A program made the translations under genes and the position numbers. A DNA stretch of 64,000 nt, taken from contig JAETXT010000002.1 in assembly GCA_019188255.1 (NCBI GenBank), positions 5,828,001-5,892,000 of the forward strand, read 5' to 3'. Below the pieces are notes generated by a model. That model searched no databases, had not been told where the DNA came from, and was given only the letters and a program-made list of their open reading frames with translations. Positions 35,547 to 46,868 of this stretch are shown piece by piece. The stretch's first letter is position 1; each line of letters starts with the position of its first letter. Source of the stretch: Verticillium longisporum. Taxonomy: Eukaryota; Ascomycota; Sordariomycetes; Glomerellales; Plectosphaerellaceae.

Positions 35547-36162
35547 CGGCACGCCATACTCGCCAATCACAACTCTCACAACACCGCAGCCTTTCGACAT
35601 CCCCCCCAATGCGGGAGGCCCACCACCGACGACGCACCCGTCCGGCAATCCCATCACGTCTCCGGCCGTCCTGACACTCGCCCACCCCAAGGCTATCGTC
35701 ACTCGACCGGTGTGATCGACCGCTCCGCGCTGATAGGCCCGCCTGGCCCTACCAGCGTGGCCCTGCAGGCCGTCTTGCACCAACGTGCAGCTGCATGTGA
35801 CAGCGGCAGTCCACAAACGCGCCCCTTACGCCTGATGGATGGCACGGGATGACTGACAGAGCTGCCGCGCGACCACTGCCGTGCTGCTCGACAGCCTCGA
35901 ATCGCGAACACCGAGGACAGGAAAGGCAGTCGGGCAGACACACCACATCTTCGAGGATGCGTGTTGGCCTGCTGTGGGCTGTTCGAACTGGCCAACTCGC
36001 GAAGACTGCAGGGCTGGTGACGAATGAGCGGCATTGATCAGTGCTGCGGAGGCGTGAGCGTCGTTGCTACATAATGGACGGCATGGTCGCGTCTCTTTCG
36101 CAGCCTCGACGTCACTTGAGGCCGCACCACGTCCTTGGCCACAACTGTTCGCCTCCCCCAAC
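35547..36162. other. Intergenic, fossil remainder and promoter
   Basis: Contains the tail of the decayed fragment and the 5' flank of the coiled-coil gene. No further gene is supported. Confidence 0.45.
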
Positions 36163-37704
36163 ATGGCAAAGACGGCGAGCCCCGACGAGGTTCTGGGGAC
36201 CCTGATCCAGTCCATCAAAGCAATCGTGTCGAACGACGGGACGGAAGTCGTAGAGAGCTTCCTCAGCCAGAAGCGGGAGCTCGAGCGAAGCAATGAAAAT
36301 CTTCACATCACCCTCGAGGAGATCACAAAGAAATCTGCGCAGCTCTACGCCAGAATAGACGCCAGCGACGAGCTTGTCGAACAGAAGAAGGGTGAGCTGG
36401 AGCAGCTGGCCGCGGCCAATGCGGCACTGAAAGCGGACCTCGCGGGCGCCGTCAAGGCGGCCGCGGCTGCGAAGACGCAACTTGCTGAGAAGGGGAGATC
36501 GTGCGCCGAAGCGGAGTCGCGGGTGAGGTCGATGAACAAGACCATCGAGGGGATGAAGAGCAGCCTCGAGAAGGAGCGCGCCAACACGGCGGCAGCCAAG
36601 GCTCTGGAGGCGAAGGCCAAAGGAGAGCTGCACGCCACGCAGGCGAAGCTTAACTCTGCCGCAGAAAGCCTCAAACGCATCGAACACTACACCACCCCCC
36701 TTGTCGCCTTTAATCGGGAAGAAGCGTAAGTGACGACCCCCCGACGAGTGGTGCACAGTTTTGACTGACCAGGGCACAGTATCACCAAGTTGCGGACCAT
36801 TTCCGAGCTTTCTCGGTCCTTGGCGGTCGCACATGTTGGCATTGATCTCGACGACGCCGTCCTGTCTGACCCGGAGAATTGGACTGGGTTGAAGACACAG
36901 GACGAGAAAAAGAACCTGAGCATCCCACTGCCGCGGTCCAACACTCCCGCGGCAAAGCTGATGCGCGTTGCTTCGTTCCTCGCCGTCCTGTCCCGCCAGC
37001 TTGAGCTCTACATCTTCCAGCCGACATATTTCATGACAGAGAGCAGCGAGCTGTCAGGTCTGATTCTGGACATGAAAGACAAACAACAAGCGAGTCACCT
37101 GCGATCTGTGCTTCTCCGCGCATCGCCAGACGAGCATGGAGAGGCGCAAGCAAGACGAGCCGTCGACGGAGTGTACAAATGCGTCAAACCACTGCTCCGC
37201 CAAAGAGACTCCTTGTCGTTCCGTGCCTCTCTGGAGAAGGTCTGCCGCGAAATCAGCGAGATGTGGGAGACGTTCCAGAGGTACACCCTCTTGGTTACGG
37301 CAGATCTCGAGTTTCATCCCGATTATCCAGACGACTGGAAGTCGTTCCCCAGCATTGTTCCTCCTGCAAACGAAATACAAAGGGCGCCAAATCGACAGGC
37401 AGTCCAGCCTAACGGCGCCATCAGCAGGGAGAGCATCCCCGTCTGGCCCACGTTCATCACGACACAGCATGATGGTGCCATCGATGTCGTTCTGCAAGGG
37501 ACCGTGATTACCGAGCATCAAATGAAAGATGCAAAGGTCGAGGAACAGAAGCAAATGAACAAGGAGATGCAAGGCTCGAAGAGACTTTACAGAGGAGGAC
37601 GACCTCGGCTGGGAAGTAGAGCCCAAGAAATGAATGGCACCAGGTCCGACAACGAGGCCCCTTTTTTATCCAGAGGAGCTGGGGATGGTTCACGAGACGC
37701 GTGA
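36163..37704 (+). CDS. Coiled-coil protein, possible fungal MEI5-like family
   Basis: Exons 36163-36725 and 36780-37704 with a 54-bp intron give 495 residues. The start MAKTASPDEVLGTLIQ is the first in-frame ATG, since the longer frame opens with TTG. Residues ~45 to 180 form a long Ala/Lys/Glu-rich coiled coil. The second half contains a conserved-looking motif with IPLPRSNTPAAKLMRVASFL and LELYIFQPTYF. Similar coiled-coil proteins with an L/IP-S-N-AK-MRVA motif are annotated in several plant-associated Sordariomycetes as MEI5-like. I recall this family only loosely, and a meiotic role is not shown by the sequence. It borders the repeat-rich accessory block. Confidence 0.75.
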
Positions 37705-40700
37705 GACCAGACCCGGCTAGAAGAGAGTGAGCACATGGCAGGTGGACCACAGACCATGGAAGATCAGCGAGGCCATCAGGAGATGTGCCTGAAAGCATGA
37801 TTTGGACAGGGAGTATCCCACCAACGCCAGCCAAGGCATACACGCATTGCTGTGAGACGGTTATCTGTAGTCTTCCATGATTGTTGTAGCATATGCATCT
37901 TCGTTCGATTTGAGGGCCTCGCACATGAAGCAACGCGATCAGTCCCAGTTCATGATGACTGCGAATCTTGTCACGCAGTAGTTATCAAAGCCAAGCCCAT
38001 GTCGAGTGCAGTTTGTGTTTCACCCACAAACTCAGCTTCATGGTCGTTTAAGACCGCCCTCTGAAGCTTCCGGCAATGACGGCGTCTGCCGAGCCGACCG
38101 GTACACCGTGCTCTCCGACCCCGGAAGGACATACACTCCGTCCGCTACTTCCAGTAAGGGGACTGGACTTACCATGCATTTGATGACGGCAAAGACTAAC
38201 AACCTTTGATCCGGAACGCGTACATGGCGGGATCGGACAAGGTTGCTAGTCGAAACAAGGCCAACGAATAGCAACAGAGCTAGAGCAGCACCGTTTCACT
38301 ATTCCTTTGTACACAGGGTTGTCATGAACTTGAGTGCGTCAAGGCCTGAATGCGCATAGTGGCCTGAGGTATACAGTAGCCATGTAGCATCGTGGTCGTC
38401 GCATGGCTGGGCACTTCAAAGCCCCTGACTTGCCGGAATTTCTGCGCGCGTGGTTCCAAACAAGCCACAACCCTGTGGCGGCAGGTAGCCAGCCCTATGA
38501 AAAGGCGATGGGCCGGGCTTCACAGGGGACACTACTTCGGCGGTGCCCGGAGATGAGTTGAAGACTTAGCCGAAGCGGGTTCAAGGTAGAACGGGAATGA
38601 GGAAAAAAAAAATCAGTAGGAAAAAAAAAACGTGGCTAGCAAGTCTCCATCTGAAAGACGCCGTCCGGGTCGCGCGACCGTGACCGCTCATCCAGCGGGA
38701 AGTACTGTAAGGCACCGGTCGAACCGGTGGTGCACCCAATCCCTGCGGAATTACCATGTACTGGCGCCACTTGAGGCCGGATACCTCAGCGTGCTTGACG
38801 GCTTGACATCTTGACGGCTTGTCGTGGATCGTGGACGGCAGAAACGCCAGACATGCAGCATGCAGCAGTGCGCTAGGGCGGACAGAAAAGGGCTGCTGAT
38901 GACCAATGGAGCGGACTTCGGCACCACTTTGGCGTGTCACCGTGCAGGAAAAGCCGATGTGGTGTCCGATGGGATGTCGATAAGGGCCCACGTCGAGCCC
39001 AACAATTGCCGGTGTTGGCTTCTGACACCGTGGTGTAGTGGTCTGGGAGTTTGGGAGTGTAGCGTGACTCCCTGCAGCAGGGCGTCGAGGTCGAAAGCGT
39101 TTGCCCCCAATTTGTGTGACGTCGCTGGTTGGTGACCGACAAAATCACGGGAGTTCGCGGTGTCGGGACGACAGGCCCAAGGCTGAGATTGAGTGAGATG
39201 ACTTGGCTTCTGGCAAGGCAAATGGCACCATGTCGCGTTATTAAGCGAGATTGTGCTGTCTCTTCTGGCCGCGTTAAACGAGTCGCCGTCGTTGGCTGGT
39301 GGGCTGCCTCCCGATCAGAGGGCGAGGGAGAGCAGAGGCGGCACTCTGACTGGGCGACCGCCTCTTCGCACCGATCGACGGCTTGGGCTCATGAGTTGCC
39401 CCCAAGACAAGGAGAGCTCGAGTCCCCCGCATCACCTCAGACGATGATTTTAGAGTTGGATTCCTGGCGGCGCCCGACCGACGCTTGCAAATGATACGGC
39501 CAGCGCGGGTGGGACGAAACACATGCTCATGCCTGTCGCGTGCTTATTAGGAGCCGAGCTTACTTGTTTGATTCGTTGTTTTTCTGTGGCTGCTCACTCT
39601 GCCTGACCGCCTGACTCTGTGTGCGATCGCCGACTGGAGTACATGTAGTAGTAATAGAGTCGACCCAGATTGTAACGATGAACGGAGTTCTCGTTTGGCA
39701 ATGCGGCGAGTGGCGAGCGGCGAACGAGAGATGGAAGTGCGCGCAGTAGCGCGATCCCAGGGGTCTTCTTTCGGTGGGTGTGCTCACATTGCTGTTTGGA
39801 AGCGAAGGAGCCCGCCCGTTTCGCATCTGAAGGTGATTCGGGCTCGGGAACTTCACAGGTCCGGAAAGCACCGCAACGCGCGCGAAAGTGGGAGCGCGGG
39901 AAACGCGAGCCCACGCGCGGGAACCGGCTAAGCGAAAGCGAGCAACCCGAGCTCGAGCTACCATGTACATGTACGGCTGTGGGTGATCAGTCCACGCCGA
40001 TACTTGCTCGATCGATGATTTGTGTATCATGGTCAGGATGCGTGCACAACTTGCAGGACAGAAGCACGACGTCGCCCCGTTCGCTGGTGCCTTGAACTGC
40101 TGGCAAGCAAAGGGGGCTGAGGCAGTCAACACCGCCCATCGAGCCACACAGTCCTTTACGCCTCGGATAAGCCAAGCCTCAAAACCGGGGGAATACTATG
40201 ACGAATGGATGGCTGAGTGCGTCAAACACCCATGCCACCGTCTTGTTGACGAGAGGCTGTGACGACAACGGGTGTATCAGGCGCAACGTGTTTCGAGGTC
40301 GCGTGCTTGGCTGCAGATTAGGTTGCCTCAGCATGTAGGTAAGCGTCGTCGGCGCTTCAACGCCCTCCCCCCCCGGCCGCCCGTCAAGCTCGTCGTCGCA
40401 TGAGCATCTCGTAAGGCGTGCGCCACTGTTGGTCTGGCAGTTGATGCCCCAAACCGGCAGTGGCGCCCTCCAACGTCGCACCCTTGACACCAGCCATATA
40501 CCATGTACGTACAGACGATGCAGGGCGGAAATGCAGTGCAGTCGTCTCGTGAGCAGCTTGTCTCATACCAGCGAACCAGGGATGAGCTCGACGCTCAAAA
40601 TGAATGACGACATGGCCAAATGCATGCCAGTGACACAGCGATGCAAGGACGAGCTACTGTGCACTAGGCCAGAGGGCCTTGTCGGCGGATGTGGAGCTTT

Positions 40701-41771
40701 GCAGCGGCGACGGTCGGGGAGGGAGGACTTGTCATCGGACGAGCATGGAGCCCCAAGGTACAGGTACATGAGCCAAGGTATCCAAGCCTGGTGCCAGGTC
40801 TGTTGTTGTCGCGGCGTCATTGGACCTGAAGACATGGCCTCGCCTGACTCAGCAGACGAGCAGGCAGGGTAGAGGCAAGAGAAAGAATGCTCAGCTCCAT
40901 TGTCGATGGAGCATGTGGCAGGCCTGACAACACAACAGCCAGCCCGGTGAGTGTCGGGTGCGCGCGCTGCTGAAGACGGTAGAGGTGGATTCGAGGCGGC
41001 GGAATGGGATTGACAGACAGGCTGGAGGACGCCGATGGGGACGCCATCTGGGTGATTCGAAAGTCCGTACATCGTGATAGTCCGTACATCGTACATCGTA
41101 AAATTCGTCAATCAGCCGGCGCCCATCGCCATTTACGCGCACCCTGGCGCCCGTAATTCGCGTTCTGACACGCCGTACTGAAAGCTGTGTGCCCAAATCC
41201 CGATGAAAGAAGGAGAGGCCTCAAACCCTCCCGAGTCGCGTGTGTGCGGTGGATGCCCAGCGTTTCACCGAAATGATTGTCCCAAGAGCAGGGGGTCCTC
41301 ACCAATCGCCGTCGTTGGTTTCGGGGCGACCCCAGGCCAATTCCAGCTGGAGGCTCGGCGGGCGCGGTCTCGCAGTCAGCAAGCAAAGAAGTATCCGACA
41401 AATCTGCGCTACGGTTCGGACCCTCAGTGTGGTTGGAGCCTGGAACCTCGGACTCTGAGGATCTGGCTGGGGGCTGATAGGGAGATTGCTCTGGGGATTC
41501 ACACGCGAGCAAAGCCGGATGTTTTGCCGTCAGCTGGGAGATCAGCAAAGCTCGAGATGAGCTCTGACAGGTCTGACAGTATCCTTGCGGGAGATCGAAA
41601 TTGTTTTCATGTCAATGACAATTCGGTTGACTTGTGTGTGTACATGTACGTTGGCATGGGCCGTAGCGCAAGCTTTTCTGCCCGACGATTAAACTCGGGT
41701 TCGGTTCGGTTCAACATTGTCGGCAGGTAGAGACTCGTTCCTTAGGAGACCCCAGGCGCCAGGGTGCACGC

Positions 41772-41800
41772 GAGGTGAGGTGAGGTGAGGTGAGGTGAGG
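41772..41800 (+). repeat. GAGGT pentanucleotide repeat
   Basis: Five perfect GAGGT units plus a partial sixth. A simple sequence repeat in intergenic DNA. Confidence 0.9.
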
Positions 41801-43221
41801 CAAAGGTAAAAGGCGAGGTGAAATCCTTCGCCCTCCCTTGTTAGCGCCTCGACCAGGGTACCCAAAACCCTGCAGTGCCTTGTACTGCGACTCGAGCCGT
41901 GGCTTCCGGCGCCAAACGCTGGTCACTCACTGAATAATGCATCTCGCTTCTGGTGCTCTGTGGTGCAGTCCCATCCACTTCGCATCGAATCGCATCGCCC
42001 TCGCTCACGTACCGAAGGATCTGGAGGGTTTTTATGAGGAGGATTCTGAAGCTATTTTAGGTGGCCGTGATAACCATGGGAATGAATTGGGGGCCCAGGA
42101 GGATGATTGTGGTAACTTGACAAGACAATGAAGATCTGGCTGTGAGTTTCGGGCTTGGGCATTCGAACAACATCTTGCCCGTCCCATCGGGAACAGAGTC
42201 GGCCATCGGACAGCATCAAAATGCTGGGCTAGACCGATCCAGTGCCCGAAGGCCCGTCCGTTGCTTGCTTGAAGGGACGAGGCGCGCGCGCGGGCGGATG
42301 AGGGCGCGCGCGGTGCTCGGAGTCTTCCTAATCGCCGGCCGGGGGGTTTCTTAGGAGACAGACCACAGGGGAAAGATCTTTGTTGGTGGGCAGATTGGGT
42401 AAGCTGTAAGCCATGGAAATTGAAGTGAAAAAAAAGCTAGGGGGCTCGCGGGAGAAAAGGAACAGGTAGGCCAAGCCGGCCTGGGACTAGCAGCTCGGCA
42501 TCTGGCATGACCCTGGTCTCCGCCCCTTCCGCTGTGATTGCTCTCGCCCACTACCTTTGGCAGTGCCAGTGCGCCTACTCAAACACACTTCCTGCAAAGG
42601 TGGCTAGGCTGGCAAGCGGTCAGGCCCCCAGTGCGACCTAATCCAGTCTACTGGTCACTGGTGGCTGCTTTGGCTGACAAGGTAGGTACCTCCTGCTGGG
42701 GCTGTCAGGAGCGATGATGACAAGGCGAAGAAGGCAGGCAAGGTAGGTAGGCAAGGTAGGCAAGGCAGGCAGACATTGGCAAGGGCCAAGTAAGATTGAG
42801 CAGAGACACAGCGCAGGCAGCGTAACCCACTTTGCGCTTGCCTTTCACTTTTACGGTACCTCCTCCCCCTGCTGCGCGCCCAGACCCAGACCCGGACTTG
42901 GACCCAGGTCATCATACATAGTACATATGGGTACAGTCATCCACATTTCTCGTCTGTTGTATTGTGCTTCCTCTCGTTTTGCTCTGCGTCTCGTCTCCCT
43001 CCCCGCGCCAACTCTCTCTCTCTCCCCTTTCGCCGACCGTCCCGACGACCCTTTCAACCTCACCTCCCACCTCACACCGCACCCTACAACCCGTCGACCT
43101 TCTCACTCGTCCGTCTCAGACCTGCGTTGGACACCTTCAGGTCGTCGTCGTCGGATCAGTTTTTTTCGGCTTGCGAGTTGGCACAGTTGACGCCTTCGCC
43201 CCTACATGACGTAGTACCCAC

Positions 43222-43270
43222 TGCAGCAGCAGCGAGCAGCAGCAGCAAGCAGCAGCAGCAAGCAGCAGCT
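43222..43270 (+). repeat. CAG-rich tract in probable AUR1 leader
   Basis: Runs of CAG interrupted by single-base offsets (CAGCGAG, CAGCAAG) about 350 bp before the AUR1 start codon. If transcribed it would lie in the 5' leader. Confidence 0.8.
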
Positions 43271-43322
43271 CCATCCCAGCCCACGCCAACGCCAGCACGA
43301 GCCCCAGCGCCGCTACACCCGA

Positions 43323-43364
43323 ATGCATGCGCGCTCTGCTTTAACCACTAGCACCGACGACTAA
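43323..43364 (+). promoter_or_regulatory. Upstream ORF(s) in probable AUR1 leader
   Basis: A 13-codon ORF (MHARSALTTSTDD) runs from 43,323 to 43,364, with an overlapping 5-codon ORF from 43,327. A minimal ATG-ACG-TAG ORF is at 43,206. The region is CT-rich, like a long 5' leader. If the AUR1 mRNA starts upstream, these would be translated first and could repress the main ORF. No transcript evidence is available. Confidence 0.35.
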
Positions 43365-43612
43365 ACAACCGCTTGTCCGCCCACAACACCGACGTGCACT
43401 CGGCGTTTTGTTCTTTCGCGCTCGCCGTTCCTCCTTGGCAAGCGTCACCCCTGCCGCTCGCCTTTTACTACTACCTGGTAGCCTTTTACTACAACCTGGT
43501 GCCCCGTCCAATCGTCGCAGGCAACTGTCGGGCTGTCATTCTTCTCCTACCACCACCCATCACAACCACCACCAAGCGCACTTGGGCACCCTCTCCGCCA
43601 AACGTCGCCACG

Positions 43613-45097
43613 ATGCAAGACTTCAGCTCGTTCTTGCAAATCAAGCCGCCAAAGGTGCCGCTTCTGTCGCCCGGCACCTTGAATTTCGCGAAACTAAACC
43701 CCATTCCTCGTCGCTTCCGGCCCAGCCGGAGCCGGGGCGGTCACCAGAAGAAGCGCTCAACCGCAAATTTCACCACCAACGCCTGGTTCGTTCTCGGCTC
43801 CAACGAGGCTACCGCGCTCAACACGTCTTTCAACCCCATGCACTCGATCCGCGCCCTGCGTCGTCGCTCCTGGCGAATCCTCGACATTCAATACGTCATC
43901 CTCGCCGCCCTAATCGTCTTCTCCCTCGCCATATCGCCGTCGGCCCCTATCATCAAGACTCTGGCACTCTGCGCCACTGTTCTGGTTCTGCTCATGCCCG
44001 CGACGAACCAGTTTTTCCTGCCGTCCCTATCCATCTGGACCTACCTCCTGTATTTCTTCTGTAGCCGGTAAGTTCTCGTACCACTTCCCCGCCTGCTTTC
44101 GAATTTGTAGTAATCGCGTTGCAGCTTCATCGACGCCAAGTACCGCCCGCACATCTGGGTCCGCGTTCTCCCGGCCCTAGAAAACGTCCTGTACGGCGCC
44201 AACTTGTCCAACATCCTCTCCGCCCACACCCACGCCGTTCTCGATATTCTCGCCTGGCTGCCGTATGGCATCGGCCATTTCGCCAATCCCGCCATTTGCT
44301 CCATCCTCATCTGGACCTTCGGAGCCCCCAAGACGCTGCCCGTCTTCGCCAAGGCCTTTGGCTGGCTGAACGTTCTGGGAGTCACCCTGCAACTGGTGTT
44401 CCCCTGCACGCCACCTTGGTACGAGAACGAGCACGGACTGGCGCCCGCCGCCCACGGTATGCAGGGCTCGCCTGCCGGTCTGGCTCGTGTCGACAAGATT
44501 TTTGGCGTTGATATGTACACGACAAACTTCACGACGGCCCCTCTCCCCTTTGGTGCCTTCCCCTCCCTTCACGCCGCCGATGCAGTCCTCGAGGCTCTGT
44601 TTATGATCTACTGCTTCCCGCGGTTCCGTGCCTTCTTCATCTCCTATGTCGCCTGGATTTGGTGGGCGACCATGTACCTCAACCATCACTACGCCGTCGA
44701 CCTCGTTGGTGGATCCTTGATTTCTGCAGCCATCTTCTACACCGCGAAGACCCGATATCTGCCCAAGCAGCAATCTGACAAGACGACCCGGTTTGAGTAC
44801 ACGTATGTCGAGATTGGCGAGCAAAAGAAGGTTGTGGATGAGGAGTACGGCGACTTTTACAGCCTCGGCTTGATGCACCGCCAACGTTCTGCCGACAGCG
44901 ACGAATGGACCGTTGGCAGCACCTCGAGCTGCAGCACACTCTCTACGAGCGGCAGCGGCACATTGAGTCCTGCACCGTCCGACGAGGGACACCCGCAAGG
45001 CGTTTTCTCTGTCGAGATGACACCTCATGGCCACATGTGGGATGGCGGCGTCCCACCACACGACAGCGATCTCAGCGAAGTCGTCGTCATCAGGTAA
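43613..45097 (+). CDS. AUR1: Inositol phosphorylceramide synthase catalytic subunit Aur1
   Basis: Transfers phosphoinositol from phosphatidylinositol to ceramide in the Golgi, an essential step of fungal sphingolipid synthesis and the known target of aureobasidin A. Exons 43613-44067 and 44125-45097 (57-bp intron) give 475 residues, the usual length. The start MQDFSSFLQIK is the first ATG in this frame. Several hydrophobic segments are visible, such as ILAALIVFSLAISP and FFISYVAWIWWATMYL. The PAP2-like catalytic motifs are present: GAFPSLHAADA near residue 302 and NHHYAVDLVGG near residue 340, carrying the two histidines and the aspartate of the active site. The cytosolic tail is Ser/Thr-rich. 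The gene lies downstream of a long gene-free region with simple repeats and upstream ORFs. Confidence 0.97.
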
Positions 45098-46868
45098 CCC
45101 AGCAGCGGGTTGCACACTGCCACTTGGCAAACCTTCATCACCAGAATTTCGGTCCGCCGAACATTGGCACGCTCACCGTTTGGTGGGTAAGCCGCTTCAA
45201 TCCACTCGCTTCACGCTGAGCGACGAAGACTCGTTCTCATCCGACGACCGTCCAAACAGCATTCGAATTTCTTGCATCAGCACAGCAATGGCGTACCAGG
45301 GTGTTTTGTACATAATGGAGGCGGCGACCAGCAGGAGCCTGGGGTCTCGCCGGCCTGTCAGGAAAGAAAGACACGGGGCAGGGCAACGACAGAACGAAAG
45401 GGCCACATTTTGCATAGGAACGACCGGTGTGAAACGGACAATCCCAACGCAGGCTTGACAGTTTGGAGAACTGCACATAAGACCAACGGAACGGGGATAC
45501 CTGGAACATAGAACATATAAGTAATGTATTTGAAAGGAGGATCTCGGGCTGTTGGCGGCTCCGGGGTCCTCCGCTTGCGCCTGCTAGCGGAGAGCAGTGT
45601 CGCAACGTAATGCGGAGGCCAACATACCACGGGGTAGAGGTAGAGCACTCGCTACTGTGTAGTAATTGAGATGAGAGATGAGAACAATTTGGTCTTTCGC
45701 GCGTGACGTCAGTGTTGTGAGAGAATGATATGGGAAGTGGAACGTACTACTACTCCACCGCCGACTTGACACAGTCTTCTCCGCGAGTTGGTCGTTCAGA
45801 TTCGACATGATGTCCACATGGCCCTCCTGGCCAACTTACATGAATGATGACGAAAGTCACTCGCGTCGCAGATCTGGAAAACGTCAGCCGTGTGCAGTTG
45901 TTATATCGTCGAGAAACCATCCCACGTAGTATACATCATGAGAAGACATCGTTAGAACCATAAATAAATGGGAAGGAACCAACAACTTCAAATTCTTTTT
46001 CGAAGGGCGCCGGCATATATGCATACGAGTTTCCCGCCCCATTTCTACACAGCAACCACGGAAGCATGCACGTTGCAAACCTCTCGACGGCCGTTGGCTC
46101 CTTCAGCCCTGCGTCGAGCCGAGGGGCCTCGTGGGCGCCACGCCGCATGTTGATCCGCTGATCACGAATCCAGTCATCCGGCTGGTACCCGTTCAATTCC
46201 AACATCAGCACAGCTTTCGCGTTCATGAATGGCAAGGGGGGCGCGAGGGTGCTCGTCACGAGCGTCGGACGTTGCAATGGTTGGCACATTTATCGATTAG
46301 CCGTCTCTACAAGCGACTCCCTACGCATGCATGCCTGCCTGCTGATGAGAACCTCATGGCTGGTATCACCGCCCGCCGAGCCATCCCTCCTCTCTTTCTT
46401 GTGACGACCGGAGAAGGTGGGCCACACAGCTTGAGAAACATATCCACCCCCCCTTGTACGACGGCTTCCCCGCCGCGTGGTAATGCAAGCCGAACGCCGG
46501 ACCGCTCATCCTATTTTCGATGCCGAGAAATGTGAGAAGAAAAAATAATGGTTCTGCAACGTGCAAGAGGTACAAGTGAGCAATGCGATCGTGGCTGGTT
46601 TAGCTCAAGCCACGATGGCCGGGTTGCGGAGTCGTGTATGTAAGGGGAAGAGTTCAGGGGTACGGCATGGTACGCTCGAGGTCACACATCCATGGCAGAA
46701 TGGTGAAGTATAACGTCTCCCATCGCCAAGCCCAGTGCAGAGTAGACTTTGCACAAACACTGTCCCCCCGCTCGTCGTCCTGCAGCACGAACGAGCAAGC
46801 TTACTCTCGCCTCAACGAGCCCGCAGCAAAGCGTTTCGAACGCAAACCACTCACCACCAAATCCCCTT
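45098..46868. other. Convergent gene-free interval
   Basis: 1.8 kb between AUR1 and RPA34 stop codons. Only short scattered ORFs are present, none supported. Confidence 0.5.

Larger units (their letters stand above)
37705..43612. other. 5.9-kb gene-poor region
   Basis: Many short overlapping ORFs occur on both strands, but none has recognisable protein features or coherent splicing. The right third becomes rich in simple repeats (GAGGT at 41,772, TAGG/GGCA at 42,680-42,775, CAG at 43,222) and probably contains the AUR1 promoter and leader. A long non-coding RNA or a small gene could be missed here. Confidence 0.45.

Noticed and set aside
39025..39110. tRNA-like A-box and B-box (GGTGTAGTGGTC and AGGTCGAAAG)
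   Set aside because: The putative acceptor and T stems do not pair, and the B-box departs from the consensus. At most a degenerate relic.
39560..40147. 195-codon minus-strand frame in the gene-poor region
   Set aside because: No recognisable domain, no homology-like segments, and competing frames of similar length on both strands.
41203..41730. 175-codon plus-strand frame
   Set aside because: Composition and motif content look random. It spans simple intergenic DNA without splice signals.
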